Source: Dyella sp. ASV21
GTDB lineage: Bacteria; Pseudomonadota; Gammaproteobacteria; Xanthomonadales; Rhodanobacteraceae
Assembly: GCF_016428975.1 (NCBI RefSeq)
Contig: NZ_JAELTT010000021.1
Location: 1 to 64,000 of the forward strand
Reading direction: 5' to 3'
Length of the DNA: 64,000 nt
This document shows, in pieces, positions 63,312 through 64,000 of this stretch. The translations under genes and the position numbers were made by a program. The notes beneath the pieces were generated by a model. It was not told the origin of the DNA, searched no databases, and was given only the letters and a program-made list of their open reading frames with translations. The stretch's first letter is position 1; every line of letters starts with the position of its first letter.

Positions 63312-64000
63312 GCAGCCTGCATCCGGTCGTTGCTCCCATCGCCGCGCATGGCGATATCGAAAAAGGTTTGTTCCAGCGCCTTGTGGCCGCCGTCGCCGAT
63401 GGGGGCGTCGTAGCGCAGGCGCCCCTCGTGCAGGATCGCCACGCGATCGCAGGCAGCGGTGACTTCGGCCAGCAGGTGGGTGGAAAGAATGATGGCGGTG
63501 CCCTGGGCGGCCTGTTCGCGGATGACCGAACGCAGCGCCGATACCTGCACCGGGTCCAGCGCGTTGGCCGGCTCGTCCAGCACCAGCAGCGCCGGTTGGT
63601 GCAGTAGCGCGCAGGCCAGCCCCAGGCGCTGGCGCTGACCTTGCGACAGCACGCCGGCCAGCCGTCGCGCCAGCGCGCCCAGTTCCAGCCGTTCGACGAT
63701 GTTCTGACGCGCCTGCGTCAACGCCTTGCCGGCCAGGCCGCGCAAGCGGCCGTGGGCGTCCAGGTGTTCGCTGACGGTCAGTTCTGGCCATAGCGGGGCA
63801 CGTTCCGGCAGCCAGCCGATGCCGCGCCGGGCCAGTTCCGGGTGCTCGATGAAATCCTGGCCGTTCAGCTGGATACGGCCGCTGTCAGGTATCAGGGCGC
63901 CTGCGATCATGGCCAGCGTGGTGGACTTGCCCGCACCGTTGACCCCTAGCAAACCCAGCACCTGACCGGCATCCAGCCGCAGGCTGAGATCGGCCACGGC
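63308..64000 (-). CDS. ABC transporter ATP-binding protein (partial, N-terminus beyond the window)
   Basis: At least 230 residues are visible and the frame stays open to the right edge. Walker A is LLGVNGAGKST, the signature is LSQGQRQRLGLA (Q in place of the usual second G), Walker B is LLVLDEPANALDP, and the H-loop is ILSTHLLAEV. The ADLSLRLDAGQVLGL at the visible start is inside the domain, so perhaps ~20 residues are missing. It energises the permease downstream. Confidence 0.9.
   Translation of the reverse strand, partial: AVADLSLRLDAGQVLGLLGVNGAGKSTTLAMIAGALIPDSGRIQLNGQDFIEHPELARRGIGWLPERAPLWPELTVSEHLDAHGRLRGLAGKALTQARQNIVERLELGALARRLAGVLSQGQRQRLGLACALLHQPALLVLDEPANALDPVQVSALRSVIREQAAQGTAIILSTHLLAEVTAACDRVAILHEGRLRYDAPIGDGGHKALEQTFFDIAMRGDGSNDRMQAA

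Overview
The window is high-GC DNA packed with genes on both strands. It looks like chromosome of a gammaproteobacterium of the Xanthomonadales, most likely Rhodanobacteraceae (Dyella, Luteibacter, Rhodanobacter or Frateuria type). This rests on gene content: a phospholipase-D-type PssA, UbiJ/UbiB, a divergent aceB-aceA and LysR pair, and many exported peptidases. I see no rRNA, tRNA, CRISPR array, transposase or phage gene. The genus call is inference.

Layout. 1-2.1 kb: lower-GC accessory segment with a partial membrane protein and three orphan genes, all on the plus strand, each followed by the same 24-nt palindrome. 2.1-8.3 kb: a sodium/proton antiporter, then the glyoxylate-shunt genes aceB-aceA with a divergent LysR regulator. 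8.6-14.2 kb: a minus-strand block with a LysE-type exporter, a PlsC-like acyltransferase, arfB, truC, ubiB-ubiJ, trmL and a 66-residue exported peptide. 14.3-22 kb: an M16 zinc peptidase, a DUF4156 lipoprotein and a MarR-FUSC-DUF1656-HlyD efflux operon. 22-29.8 kb: pssA, a YdcF/SanA-like protein, an acetyltransferase, a Tat-like DOPA-dioxygenase relative, DUF1801, a YdcH-like protein, ttcA, an aromatic/aspartate aminotransferase and rdgC. 29.9-33 kb: a YgjP-type metallopeptidase, an ECF sigma factor with two overlapping partner genes, and an ICMT-like methyltransferase. 33-41.4 kb: a minus-strand run of exported hydrolases (alpha/beta hydrolase, M1 aminopeptidase, EF-hand protein, acid phosphatase, two tandem S10 carboxypeptidases). 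41.5-47.5 kb: an Lrp regulator divergent from a DMT exporter, a GST, Pr6Pr and TMEM175 membrane proteins, ubiE and an exported amidohydrolase. 47.5-58.1 kb: plsB, a membrane-anchored unknown, a highly structured intergenic region that may encode an RNA, a class C-type acid phosphatase lipoprotein, an AI-2E family permease, rep, a Sel1-type protein, tdk and an unknown. 58.2-64 kb: gnd-mutM and a GldF/GldG-type ABC operon running off the right end.

How the parts fit. Housekeeping themes are membrane lipid synthesis (plsB, pssA, a PlsC-like enzyme), ubiquinone synthesis (ubiJ, ubiB, ubiE), RNA modification (truC, trmL, ttcA), ribosome rescue (arfB), DNA maintenance (rep, mutM, rdgC) and central carbon metabolism (aceB, aceA, gnd). 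The secreted M1, M16 and S10 peptidases, phosphatases and amidohydrolase suggest scavenging of peptides and organic phosphate. Four regulators (LysR, MarR, ECF sigma, Lrp) sit beside their probable targets, and three have clear inverted repeats in the adjacent promoter region.

No single stretch is unmistakably a new defence or mobile system. The best candidates for undescribed biology are the gene-plus-palindrome units at 1-1.8 kb, the chain of hairpins ending in a minus-strand terminator at 51.4-51.6 kb, the ECF sigma unit at 30.7-32.3 kb, and the Tat-like DOPA-dioxygenase relative at 24.9-25.6 kb.
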